A DNA stretch of 64,000 nt from positions 20,884,001 to 20,948,000 of the forward strand of contig CM072861.1 in NCBI GenBank assembly GCA_036937835.1, in the 5' to 3' direction. The position numbers and the translations under genes are program-made. Positions 39,016 to 51,123 of the stretch are shown piece after piece. Each line of letters begins with the position of its first letter. The first letter of the stretch is position 1. Below the pieces are notes generated by a model. The model did not search any database, was not told the origin of the DNA, and worked only from the letters and a program-made list of their open reading frames with translations. The DNA is from Pampus argenteus. Its lineage: Eukaryota > Chordata > Actinopteri > Scombriformes > Stromateidae.

Positions 39016-39309
39016 CTGACCTGCTGGGAACACAGGGTCTTGCTGTATCAGGCCTCTGTGGCAGGGGCAATTAGAAAGGTCCAGACGGAGCACAAGCTCT
39101 CTTCTCATACTGTCCCCATTAGAGAGGGAGAGACAGGCAGTGAGGAGAGACAGGGAGAGGACACACATTAACACACTGTCTCACTCTCTCTCTCTCTCTC
39201 ATACACACACACACACACACATACACACAGTGGCCGTACAGTAACCTTACGCGGTTCTCTGCTTGCTAAGGTGACTTGGAGGCACAGAGAGTGCCTTATA
39301 ATTGTCACT

Positions 39310-39337
39310 CTTTCTTTCTTTCTTTCTTTCTTTCTTT
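39310..39337. repeat. (TTTC)n microsatellite
   Basis: Seven TTTC tetranucleotide units. Confidence 0.95.
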
Positions 39338-39384
39338 ACTTTTAACCTGACTTCTAACCATCAGACTTCTTAGTGACTGTCTGA

Positions 39385-39540
39385 GACGTGGGTCAAGCCA
39401 TCATGTGGGGGAAAATAAAGCTGATTTGTCCAGCTGTGATGTGTCAACACAATAATCAATACTCTGAATCCCTCTTGAATTTATTTAAACCACCAGAGGT
39501 ATTTTTTAAACGAAGCAGTCATGATGATATCAAGGACACA

Positions 39541-39572
<32 letters not shown>

Positions 39573-39910
39573 GTGTGATGGATGGCAAACGGCTCATCCT
39601 TGTCCAGTGGAGACACAGCCTTTGTCTCCACATGAATTATCTATCAGGCCAAGTGTAGTAATCAAGCTGCTCCACCAAGCCTTATTGCAATGTTCTTGGT
39701 CAACTCCAATTGCATGGAAAACAGAGCAGTCAGCATGTTGAATGGGCTTGGGGAAGGCTGGGTGAATTAAGGGCCATAAAGCAGCAAGCAGCTGATACAG
39801 CATAAGCCGGCTCGCAGAGAGAGGCAGTAAACCTCAGGGCATGTAGTCGGCCTCTGGGTCACTGGAGAGCGAGCTCGAGATCATGAAAGCTAATATTTAA
39901 AGAGGAGACG
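39385..39910. promoter_or_regulatory. Candidate cardiac-type enhancer upstream of nkx2.5
   Basis: Complex sequence split by a GT repeat at 39,540-39,568. The right half combines two GATA-factor cores on the reverse strand (TTATCT at 39,637-39,642 and TATC at 39,642-39,645), an NK2-type CCAAGTG at 39,649-39,655, and an E-box CAGCTG at 39,789-39,794 touching a GATA core. GATA plus NKX2 sites are the known grammar of vertebrate Nkx2-5 cardiac enhancers. It lies 5.2-5.7 kb upstream of the gene. Function is inferred from motif content only. Confidence 0.25.
39540..39568. repeat. (GT)n microsatellite
   Basis: GT run of about fourteen units with one GC unit near its right end. Confidence 0.95.
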
Positions 39911-41097
39911 AAGGGGAACGTGGAGTTAGACTGTATATTTACAAATAGCTGAGGCATTAGGGAGATTATGTAGATCCTGACACAAGTAGTCTATAATTGA
40001 GAGTTGAAAAAGTTCAAGTGAACAGAAAAGATGAGCACACTGAAGACATCTGAACATGGACTTGAAATGGGGAAAAAATATATATATATATTAGTTTCCT
40101 AAATTCTACATGTGATTTTTAGCATGTGATGTTTATCCAGACTTTGAGGCATTAATGTGGAGGAATAAGTAAACTAATGTGTGATGCTGCCCTCCTCTGG
40201 CTAATATGTGTATTAACACAACAAGAGCCAGATAACAGAAGATTGTATTACCGGAGTTCACACACACCTGAAGTGGGATCAAAATATGTGTCGGTTCCTG
40301 CTGTCCTCAGTGCAAACTAGTCAAAGGTGTGCAACTTAGTGGTAGGATAACTGTAAAATATAAAGGTATGAGAGGAGTCATCAACATGCTGCGCAAGCTA
40401 AAACATGAAATGCATTTTTAGTCCAAGCAAAAAAAAAAAAAAAAAATCTGAAGTAGTGAAAAAGGTTCATGTAACTGGACTCATTTAAAAGGACATTCCG
40501 CTAATTTTGCATATAAAGGTCTCTGTTGACGGACTGTTGACAGACTGTGATAATGTCATCGGGGTTATCTCAGATAGATAAATGACAGGACACAAAACAA
40601 GCAGATGGGGGGAAAATGAGAAACAAAAGAAAGCTGAACTAGACCCGAACAGTGAATGTTGTGGTTAATGGTTGCCATGTTAAACATCTAGAGAGCCATG
40701 AGAGCATGGAGGGACATGCAGTATGAAAGATGAGGGCATTTAACAGACAGGAAAGTTCCAGAGAATAAAAACCTGAACATCTTTGCTGCTTTTTAAAAAA
40801 AAAAAAAGTGTCTTGCAAGTCCTCCGACTTTTATGTTAGTACCACTTTAAAATCCCTGTCTGGATATTTCAACATGGCGCAACCTGTCCCTCAAAATCCA
40901 TTCATCAGCTCATGATCTACAACACAGCAGTATCCTACTACTGACCTCAAACATCAGCTGTAGAGCAACGTAGACAAAACTAAAGCAGGCGCAGAGTATG
41001 AGAGCCATCCTCATATGTCCCCTGGGGGCCCAAACATCACCTTGAACTCACTAGAAGCTTTGTGTGAAGCTTTGCCAAGCCTATGAACATGACCTGG

Positions 41098-41125
41098 GGT
41101 GTGTGTGTGTGTGTGTGTGTGTGTG
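41098..41125. repeat. (GT)n microsatellite
   Basis: Pure GT run. Confidence 0.95.
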
Positions 41126-43104
41126 AGGAGGCAGAGGATGCTCGCTCCATCACAGACAAGACAAATGATGCACAGACAGATGGCACTTGACTCGACATTG
41201 CTGCCATATTCAGTTCGTTTCCAGTTACAAAGGTCTGACTTCGGTAGCAGCAGATGTTTACGGTTACGGTTCTGTCACACGATATACGATACGGTGCGGT
41301 GACAAGGAAAAAAAATTATTACAAATAAAAATCCATCTAATCATCACAATCGGGACAGCAGATGAATCATGCATCAAGCCAAAGTTTGGGTTTGTGTTCC
41401 TGCAGCAGCCACTTGGTGGCAGTGTAACTCGAAAAGGGAGTGGTGGAGAGTATAATGGGGCAAGGGGCCAAAGATTCAGACTCAATGGCCAGTAAAACAC
41501 ATCAATCATGTCAGTTCATGATATCTCAGATAGATCAGGGTGCAGCGGAGGTGGAGACTCGCCTCGACCTTGGACTAAAAGCACATTTGTGACTGTATCA
41601 GCCATGAAGTGATATGTGAGTGAACAGGGAGATATAATGAACTCTTGACAAGAAAGATGGAAAAACAGGTGGTGATGTGAATTTTACAACGTATCGGGCT
41701 ACGGTCGGGTCACATGAGAGCTGTGATGTGTGATGATGGGATTGAAGGTGGTTCATTAAAAGTACAATTAGATTAAAAAAAAAAAAAAAAAAAAACACTT
41801 TAAAAGTTCAGGTCTGGTCACTATTTGTGGTGAATTTGTAATGTCACCATGTTATAGGCCAGACTGAAGAGAAACAAGTCAGGAGTTAAAACTTCTTCAC
41901 TTTCTGCCACAACAGACTAAGATTACAGATAAATCAAAAGAGTTTTTAAATTAATTTAATTTCAAACTTCAAACTATTTAAGGACAGATTTATATTTTCT
42001 TTTTTTCATGAATGATGTGTTTTAATGTCCCCTTTTTTGAACAACTTCATATGACCCAATTTAGAAATGCAGAAAAACCCAGTAAAGTTTTCATGTACTA
42101 TATGTGAAATGTATGAATTTCTGTTGGATTATTGAATTTTCCCCTCAGCCTATAATATTCTGCCAACCCTCTCACATTATGTTGGTGTTGCATACACTGT
42201 ATGTTGTATGCTGAACTGTACATGCAGAATATATAATTCCTTTCTACATATAGTATATGTATAATGTAATCAATACATGACCTGTTCATTAGAGTGAAAA
42301 ACTGTATTTTAAAACTTCTACAGATTGAATATTGTAACTTCTTTACTTTTACTTTTCTCTTCAGAAGGCAGCAGAGCATTTTCATTGCTTTCAGTGGTTA
42401 TTAATTCATTTAATCAATGTTTATTGATTACTTGTGTAGCCCCTTCCTACAACATGGGGCGTAATAAAAGGTCCGTCTTATGAGACATGAGGACTGGCTG
42501 TTTGCTTTCTGCTCATGTGAATCGACTCTGTTCTCTTTTTGAAACTTTTGTCGACTTTCTTACTTTACTTTTATCTGTAAATTTAAAACAATGCAAATAT
42601 ACAGTAGATTTCTGTATGCACATGTATATGTCTGTATATTTGTGTTTATATGCATATTCATATGTGAATATTTACAGATTTCTTTTCCTTATTTATATTA
42701 ACATTTAAATGAAATACCACAATACAACAGAGCCTGAAACCAACTACTCATGCACTTCAGTAAAAATCTACTTCTAGTTTATTTCTTTAGTATTTCAGTC
42801 ACATAATATATAACACAACATTATTATATATTGTGTTATTGACACAATGTTTTGGATTGAAACTGTCTCCAATGCCAGTTGGTAGGTTACTTAACCCAAA
42901 TACTTTCTCCACTAAAAAGCTTTTGCTTTGTCATTCTTGACCGGATTATCCTGAGTCTGTCACATCTTAATTAGTCCAATTACCAAAAGGGTTAATGGGA
43001 ATGAAATCACCCAAAGGCCTCCAGGACAGAGGACACCAGTCCGTTTTAAAGTGCGCACCCAGTTTAGGCAGGAGACAAAAATTTTAATTTGGCTCTCTCT
43101 CTCT

Positions 43105-43105
<1 letters not shown>

Positions 43106-43144
<39 letters not shown>
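43106..43144. repeat. (CA)n microsatellite
   Basis: Pure CA run of about nineteen units, preceded by a CT run. Confidence 0.95.
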
Positions 43145-43147
<3 letters not shown>

Positions 43148-44153
43148 GCTCACTCCGACACGCAACCCTCAAAATACCCACACATTCGTGCAGCGGAAGT
43201 TTTTAAGCAACCTTATCTGAAGCTTTATCTGAGTTGGAGATGTGCTGCAGAAAGACAGGTCAAAGGGGACCGCAGGGCTGCTGCAGGACGAAGCATTAGG
43301 GATATGAAACACATGCCAGACCTGTCATGTTCAATTTACAGTTGACAGAATATGTTACTATCCAAGTCGAGACCTGAAGACGTATTTCACTTGGAGACTG
43401 ATTCATAATCTTAAGTTTAAAATTTAAATTTCTTTTTTTTTTGCGATTAGAGAAAAAACAAAACCCTGCACTTTCTCCCAAACATTACACCCAAAGTGGA
43501 AATCAATCATAATGAAAACATTCCCCCATGTCTTGTGTGTTTTTCCCCTCCTCCTCTGTGCGTTTACTTTATTTCGCCAATTTTTACAGCAAGAGTCGTG
43601 CCAGTGTTGACTCTCACTGGGCCTGAGAACGATTTCACAGCCATTCATCAGCTCGCTAGGCGCACAAATACTCTTTAAAACTATAAACAATCATCGCTTG
43701 GTCGGAGACAGGGGGACCCATTTACCCCGTGGCTGTGCTAAACGCTGAAGATAAAACAAACGATAATACTGTCTGTCTCCTGTGACCGTCTCCACAGGCA
43801 TTAATAGCAGGTTGGAGTGCCAATCGTGCACGGGGGAGCGCAGGTTGTGCGTCATGACGCACGGTCATCTCCGTTTTATTTTATTTTTTTTTTTTTACTG
43901 CGGATCATTACGATGATTTGTGCATTGTTATTGTTATTCGATAAATTACTGATTGCAGCTTTAGGCTTAATTGACATCCTCACATTTGCCAATATGGCTG
44001 CAGAATAACACACCTGGAGGTGGACGGACCGTGTCTTGATCATATAGCGTCCAAAAAAAGATTCAATAAACTGGGGACTATTTTGTTGTCTAAAACCTTG
44101 GGTGTCACATATGACACTTGTCCAGGATAACCTGGGCCTGCAGCGTGGGTGGG

Positions 44154-44155
<2 letters not shown>

Positions 44156-44187
<32 letters not shown>
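44156..44187. repeat. (GT)n microsatellite
   Basis: Pure GT run, 0.9 kb upstream of the nkx2.5 start codon. Confidence 0.95.
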
Positions 44188-44188
<1 letters not shown>

Positions 44189-45085
44189 GTTTGTTGTCAT
44201 CTGTTATCACGCCCTGATAAAGCAGACAGTGGCTCCAGAATCTCTTGGAGGCAGACAGCAGAGTGTGTCGCTCCTGGTTTCAGGTTCCGTGTTCAGGTTG
44301 TGTTTGCTGTCTGCTCCGTTTCCCCTTCAGACACCCCAAACACGCCCCAGAGTTTTTTTTTCACTCACACACTGTCTAAACCCCAAACTGTTAACTAAAC
44401 TCAGTGTAACCATGAATGCAGTTGTCATTGCATCATTTTGATGTACACAAAGTTGGATTGTTTTCTCTAATGGCACTTGAGGCTGCGTGTAAACATCCGT
44501 CCAAAAAATGCAGAGCTTGTAGATCTGAAAGAAAAAAAAAAACACGTTTCTTAATGAAAATAAAAAAAATAAAAGAATCCATCTAACAAGTCGTTTATTT
44601 CGTTTTCACTTCATTTAGGAATTTTATAAATCGAGGTCATCCTAAAGGAAAGAAAATAGGGCGGTGTAGATAACTCCGCCAGGATTAAGAAAATATCTGA
44701 TTTGAGAGAAGCATTTGGACATAGAATCTGGATCGGTTGGGTATATTTGCAGTGAATGGATATTTAATAATAACATGTACCAAACATCACTCTACGTCAT
44801 ATGAAGTGGGAGTACCAGTGGCTCCATACAGAGGGTCCCACTGACCCCCCCTCCAATCCCTGCGTCACTGGGAGAGGAAGGCCGAGAAGAAGAAAAAAAA
44901 AAAAAGTTTGGAGACAGAGTTGACATTCAAAATGCACACTTCACTCAAGATCAGTCTGGTGTACCAAACTAATACTTAAACCCAGTAAATATTACCAGAA
45001 AGGAAGGAGAGTGTGTTGATGTCTTTTGGTTGCCTCCATATGACAGCTTAATAGTTTTTTTGGGTTTTTTTTTAAGTTCTTGGCA

Positions 45086-46586
45086 ATGTTTCCCAGCCCC
45101 AGCACGTCCACTCCCTTCTCTGTAAAGGATATATTAAACTTGGAGCAGACTCATGACGTTATGGTGTCTTCTCTGGATGTTTCTTCACGAATGGATTACT
45201 GCACGGTGCCGACCTCCTCCTCCTCCTCTTCTTCCTCCTCCACCTCCACCACCTCCTCCTGCATGCTGGCCCGCCTGAAGCAGGAGCCTCTGCGGGACAT
45301 GTCGTCCGCCGCCTCACTGTTTGGAGAAGATCTCCATGAGTCCAAAGCCGGCAGAGGCAATGCATTCAACTTTGCTACTGCCTTTTATGGGAAATCACTC
45401 ATAGAGATGGATATAGTTAAGGATGGGAAAGCGGATTCGTTTGAAGGGAAACGCAGAAAAGGTGAGCTGATTGAAGGCCTGCTTTTTAAAAAAAAAAAGA
45501 GAAAAAAGGGCCTGATGTTTGTGCAAAAAGCATCAGATACAAAGATGAAGCAAACATTTAAAAATAGACTTTTTACGAATTAAACTTAAATTTCAGCATG
45601 TTCTTGTAAACCTGCTAGACTGTTTAACATGTATGAAATATAGTATAGTAATATAATATACATAGATTACTTTAGGACAATAAATTGTTGGTGTTATATA
45701 TATATATGTGTGTGTGTTAAAATGTCTACACTACATGGTTGGTCCGAGAGAATTCAACCACCAAGTCAGAATTAAACCAATAATCAATAATATATCATAA
45801 TTGCTAATATATAATATAATACATAAATATCATGTTGTTATTATAATCATTATTTTTATTAGTGTCAGTAGAATGAAAAATAACTAAAGATAAATATTCA
45901 TGTGGCCCAATGCAAAGTTACATTCACTGAAAATTATTATTATTATTATTATTATTATTTCTGTTTCATTAGAGGAGTTCAGTCCTCCGGTCGAGCCGGT
46001 GGACAACATAAAGGCCGAAGATCCGGACCGGTCAAAGCCGCGGAGACGCAGGAAGCCGCGCGTCCTCTTCTCCCAGGCGCAGGTGTACGAGCTAGAGCGG
46101 CGCTTCAAGCAGCAGAGATACCTGTCCGCCCCGGAGAGAGACCACCTGGCCGGGGTGCTCAAACTCACCCCGACCCAGGTGAAGATCTGGTTCCAGAACA
46201 GGAGGTACAAGTGCAAGCGGCAGAGGCAGGACCAGAGCCTGGAGATGGTGTCTCTGCCGCCGCCCAGGAGGGTGTCAGTGCCGGTGCTGGTGCGGGATGG
46301 GAAGCCTTGCCTCGCGGCAGATACAGCCACCTACAACCCGTCCTACAGCATGGGTCACATCAACCATTTCACTTATAACAACTACCCGGCTTTCAGTAAC
46401 TACACCAGTCCCGGCTGCAACACAAACTATGCGTGTAGTTATCCAGCAGCCACGATGCAAACTATGCAAGGATCCTCCAACAACGGGAATTACATGAACT
46501 TCGGCGTTGGGGAGCTGAATAATGTCCAGAACACCTTTTCCTCCAGTAACGGTGTGTCTTCATTACATGGCATTAGGACATGGTGA
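45086..46586 (+). CDS. nkx2.5: NK2 homeobox 5 transcription factor (complete, 2 exons, 329 aa)
   Basis: Nuclear homeodomain activator that drives heart-field and chamber development with GATA and T-box partners. Exons are 45,086-45,461 and 45,973-46,586, joined across a 511-base GT-AG intron (GGTGAGC donor, TTCATTAG acceptor). The start ATG gives [10 protein letters not shown], the family start. The TN repressor motif [10 protein letters not shown] covers residues 11-20. A serine run covers 44-58. The homeodomain spans 151-210, with WFQN at helix 3 and the NK2-specific tyrosine at position 54 ([10 protein letters not shown]). The NK2-specific domain lies near 225-238 ([15 protein letters not shown]). 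The protein ends LHGIRTW, against LHGIRAW in human. Synteny with bnip1 and stc2 supports nkx2.5 over the fish paralogue nkx2.7. Confidence 0.97.
45462..45972 (+). other. nkx2.5 intron
   Basis: 511 bases, AT-rich, with an ATT trinucleotide run just before the acceptor (45,935-45,959). No other feature is seen. Confidence 0.9.
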
Positions 46587-46885
46587 AAGAAGAAATATGA
46601 AATTAGATATTAACTATTATAACAGGCTTTTATTAGAGGACTGCATGCATGAGTAAAGATGTCAAGGTTTTGCGGAGTTTGTGTAGCTTTTATTATATTT
46701 AATGATTTATTATTAATAGTTGCTCGTTTTTTGTTCAGCACTAATTTTTATTTTTTTTGTCCCTGAATACTTTTTCATTTATTTTTCGTGGCATTAAAGC
46801 ACAGATGTGTATTTAAAAAAAGAAAAAAAAAAGCTGAATTTGTTATTGTTTATATTTGACATATGAAAATCAGGGTGTAGTTGAC

Positions 46886-46891
46886 AATAAA
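46886..46891 (+). terminator. nkx2.5 polyadenylation signal
   Basis: Canonical AATAAA, 300 bases past the stop codon, followed by a second partly overlapping AATAAA. A weaker ATTAAA lies near 46,793. Confidence 0.45.
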
Positions 46892-49297
46892 ATAAAACAA
46901 AAAAAGAAAAGAAAAGAAAAGAAAAAACATTGTATTTTATAATATAGGAAATAATGAATCATTTATGATAATTTCAATGTTTCTGAAATTCAACTATTTA
47001 ATTACAATTACTTAAATCTGTGTGGTAATCATGTAAATAATAGCTCTGTTTTTTCCCCCCCTATTTCTTGGTAAAAATAAAAATACACTAAAAAAAACAA
47101 CAATATTAGACATCCATATGAATATTATATCTAAACTATATCTGTGACAGCCGCTGGGTCACATAAGAGTTGAACTGGTTATCCTATGGCAAAGGACCCT
47201 AAAACGGCTGTACGCCCCTCATACGGTTTGTGTCTGGTTAAATTGTTCAAGTGGCTATTAGGAGGCTTCCTTCAATATGGTTAAACAGGGTTAAAAGGTT
47301 GCTAGAAGTTTACGCATTTTTACAACCCGCCGTCAGCCACATGTACACTCTGCACATGTGTTTAAAGGCTGCTGGGACAGAGATGGCTGCCAGCCATGAC
47401 CTTGACCTGTATTACAATGTTTTATATTATGTTTTGCTGAATAATTTTACAGTATTAAAAACCACGTTATTTGCATTTATTGAATTGGGTGTACAGATAT
47501 AACCTGAGCATTAAAAAAGCCACCATGAAAGCTTTTTTTTTTTTTTTGTGTAAATATGAAGATGTTACCTGATCCAAGATATTTATCTGTTGTTTTTTTT
47601 GGACAGTACTTGATTATTAAAAGGTTTCCTTTTTGAAACTGTTTTGGTAAGTCATTACTGTGTGGAAAATCCAGTTAATGTATACAACAGATAAATAAGT
47701 GTACAAAGTTTCCGACTGTGTAAATGACTTCACGTATGTGGAGCTGTTCTGTTTAGTTCCTGTGTTTAACACCATCGGATCGGTGCAGGTCCTCTGCAGA
47801 CCTGCAGTCCACTTGTCTAGATGCGAACCCAAACACTTGATTGACATTATCAACGCGGTACTAAATGCAAGAATAGTCCAATTTGCTTGACAGAGAGCCG
47901 GGTGGCCTCGTCTAAGTGTGCAGTTCTACGAACAGACTCAGAAACTGGCTGTGTTCAACTGTAACCACTTTACATGAGTAAGAGATGCTTAGACATCTCT
48001 CAAGTCTCTCCACACATACTCTGTTGTTGTCTTCCGTCTCATTTAAAGCCGCACGCCACACAAACACACCATTTGAGACACACACAAAAAAAAAAAAATC
48101 AATCCAGATAGCTTATTTATTTATAATCAATACCGACAACATTTACATATAGTTAACTGAATAAGCAACGGCGGGGCAATTGCAGAAAGGGTAGCAAGGT
48201 CATGTAGGCCCTCTGGCCACCCTCTCCTCCGAGGTGTTGAAAAGGCAACGTCAGATAACAAAGCCACACAAACCTAAAAATATCCCCCCTCACCCTCCAC
48301 CGACAGTGGAAAGGGAGAGGGAAACGGGTCGGAATAATCTGCTTTTCCGGGTCTTATCTGAAGAAAGGCAGGGATGCATGCTGTTCTATCTCTACCAGTG
48401 TGATCACCGCCACTGCTTTTTCTGAGCTTTTTTTTTTTTTTTTTTTTTTGTTGCTCTGCTGCAGACCAGAGCCGAGCGAACACCGGCAGGGACCGAGGGG
48501 AATGTGCACACTTTGCTTTTTTTTCTTTTTTTTTTTAGCTTGAATGCCAACTGAATAACATATAGGAGCATTTTTAAAGTGCAAATCTACTGTACCCCTC
48601 TCTGATTATCCAGCAAGTGACACACATACAGCTAGTGAGCGCGGGGGAAGCTAGTAAGTAAGTAAGGCATTTCAATAGTTCTATTCAGCCCCAAAATAGA
48701 ATCAACTCATCATACAGTACTGAATTACAGTAATTATACAGTACACCATTATAAATAATAATCACACAAAATGCTTCTACATCGTTTGCACACACAGACT
48801 TTTAAGATATTGAACGACAACAAATTTAATAGTCAAAACTATTGTGGTTTTGTTAAAAAGATATGAAGTAGACACAGCCGAATCCTGATATTGTTTCCTC
48901 AACATTTAATACTAATTGGTAATATTGTTCTCATGACGTTGTCATTGTACGCCGGGTTTTTCAGCTGTTTCAGGCATATTATCTGCAGTTGGAAATTAAA
49001 ATCTGCGAGTATATTAGGTGCACATATTTGCTGAATATGTAAACGTAGCGCTGGATCTTTGACTTTGACTTTATGAAAAGTTAATCCTCTTTAAGAAGAA
49101 TATATCTTCCCTCTGTATGATGAACAGTATGTAGAGCAAAATGGTTTTGTTTTTTGTTTTTTTTAAATAAATAATGCATGGAGCTATAGGTGTGTATGGA
49201 CCATAATTCCCTCTTCAGAGTTGTTTAAATCATTTTGTGATGAACATGGAAAGAAGTGTACCTGGTTATGTTGGTTGCCTCCTCTAAGAAACCTGGT
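46892..49297. other. Intergenic, convergent nkx2.5 and bnip1 3' ends
   Basis: AT-rich sequence with T-runs at 47,529, 48,427 and 48,517. The right part probably includes the bnip1 3' UTR. No gene is recognised. Confidence 0.5.
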
Positions 49298-51123
49298 CTA
49301 CAGGAAGGGGAACAGCCTCTTTTTAAGGATGTAGAGAACTGTAGCGAGGAACAGGGCCAACGCTAGGAAGATGAGCAGCTTATCGGTGAGCTCCCTGCGG
49401 TTGTACTTGGTGATGAGTTTCCTCCCGAGCTGGATGGTCCCCGTCATGGTCTTAAACTCCTCATTGGTCTCTTGAATTGTCCTTGACGAGGTCGCTTGAA
49501 ACAACAGAGAGAACTCTTTTCAAAACAAAAGCCTCGTCTTGAATGAAGGGCGGGGTTACACACTGATCTCCATCGCCTGGAGATTTCTAAATGCGAGGTC
49601 GTTGCTCGAAACGGAGGAGAGTACAGTACAACGCCGTAGCGACACAAAAGGGTCGACCTAAAGACTTTGGATTGGTTCTGCAATGCGTTTAGAGACAGAC
49701 TCGTGAGTCTAGGTTACACACGCAAAACTAAGTGAAGGATGATTTTCTCACTAACCTAGTGACGTCATGGTGTCCTCGCTCTGCTGGACCTGCTGAGCCA
49801 TCATCCGGCTGATGCTCATCAGATTCTCTGTAATGTCACTGGTTGTCTGGGCCATTCCCTCTTTGGTCATCTTCCTGAGAAACAGTTTTTCAAAACATGA
49901 GATATAATTGCTATAAATGTCCAAGTGACTATTACATGTCATCTATAAAAGGATGGGAAAGATGCAAAAATGTTAATTAAGACACTGAGAGGATTTAGTG
50001 TGTTGTTTGAAGATAATTTAAACATGAAGCTGATATCTTCTGTCGGCTCACCTCTGTCTGGCAGCAGTGTCTGCTCCACTAAGAAGTTCCTGCTTCTCCA
50101 TATTGTCGATGGACAGTTTGCTGGCCAGGTTGGCTTTCCTCCAAGCTGTCTGGTTACTGTAAAAAAATAAAAATAAATAAAAAAGAATTAGGAAAATTTA
50201 AACATGCTTCTCCTTCTATGGGAATGGTGAAATATTTCACTTTAAAAACATTACCTCATCATCTGTTTTTTGTGTCCTTCTACCTGACTGATCAAGGCTT
50301 GCTTGTCTGACTCTTTGTCCTGCTCCATCGCCGTCTGCTCGAAATCCTATAAAAAAAATAAATAAATAAAAAACAAAACAACACACACTGTATGTTTTCT
50401 GAGATATCTAACAGCATAAAAACCAAGCGCACACCTGAAAACATGTTTTTCTTACCTGAATTCGCAGCCTGAGGTTGTGAAAACTCTTTTTCACCTCTGC
50501 GTTCAGTTCTGTCAGCTCGCTCTGAGGGCCTGTGCAGTCATTAATATCCTGGTAACACATTGAATCAATGATGACACAATGCTACTACAATATTATTAAT
50601 TTTAGAGGGCAAAAGCAGCTGGACAGTTTGTTAGTTTTAACGCTCATTCTGTCAGCTGGTAATATTTATCTATTAAAATGGACAATAAATTAACTGTAGG
50701 GCCACAATAATAATAATAATAATAATTGTTTTATAAATGACTTCAATTTATTTTCTGCCTGTTAAATGAAAAAAATTAATTTGAGCAGTAAGTAGCTCAT
50801 ATCCTCGTAGTGGACAATGTTTTTTGTTTTTTTTAGTTTAAAACCGTATTACAGACTACATTACTTCATTGTGATAAATACATAAAGCAGATATATTATA
50901 ACACTTGCACTGATGTGCAGAGCCCAGTTCAACCTGCTGCTGGAAACATGACGGATCAGACTAATAAAAACACGTTTCCCTGCAGTGACAGTTTCACACA
51001 GCAGCGTGTCATAAAGTCATCTTACCACAGAAATATTCGCACCTGGATGAGAGCTTTGATTTCCAAGTCATATTTCAGTATTTCTTGTTCACATATTCGG
51101 ACGTGGACATCTATCGACGCCAT
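49298..51123 (-). CDS. bnip1: BNIP1/Sec20 SNARE (complete, 6 exons, 228 aa)
   Basis: ER-resident Q-SNARE (Sec20) that acts with syntaxin-18 in Golgi-to-ER retrograde fusion; the mammalian protein also binds BCL2 relatives through a BH3-like segment. Exons on the minus strand are 51,123-51,043, 50,548-50,456, 50,346-50,255, 50,156-50,052, 49,874-49,756 and 49,494-49,298 (81, 93, 92, 105, 119 and 197 nt), all with GT-AG junctions. They total 687 nt, giving 228 aa, exactly the human length. The start reads MASIDVHVRICEQEI. The SNARE helix includes NLMSISRMMAQQVQQSE and GTIQLGRKLITKYNRRELTD. A C-terminal anchor covers residues 203-220 (LLIFLALALFLATVLYIL), followed by KKRLFPFL. The short cytosolic-to-lumenal tail fits a tail-anchored protein. 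It converges with nkx2.5 and is head-to-tail with atp6v0e1. Confidence 0.96.

Larger units (their letters stand above)
31876..45085. other. Gene-free stretch, stc2-nkx2.5 desert (part 4) and nkx2.5 upstream region
   Basis: No gene is recognised. It holds many microsatellites (32,195; 35,010; 38,982; 39,310; 39,540; 41,098; 43,106; 44,156), A-runs, and several complex segments at 33.36-33.48, 35.9-36.2 and 39.4-39.95 kb. The longest unexplained open frame (32,730-33,377, +) has no recognisable domain. The last 1.5 kb should contain the nkx2.5 promoter, but no TATA box or start site is clear. Confidence 0.5.

Noticed and set aside
45080..45085. Two-residue N-terminal extension of Nkx2.5 from a TTG
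   Set aside because: Not an ATG; the ATG at 45,086 gives the exact family start.
45902..46378. 158-codon frame overlapping the nkx2.5 homeobox exon
   Set aside because: An out-of-frame shadow of the GC-rich exon.
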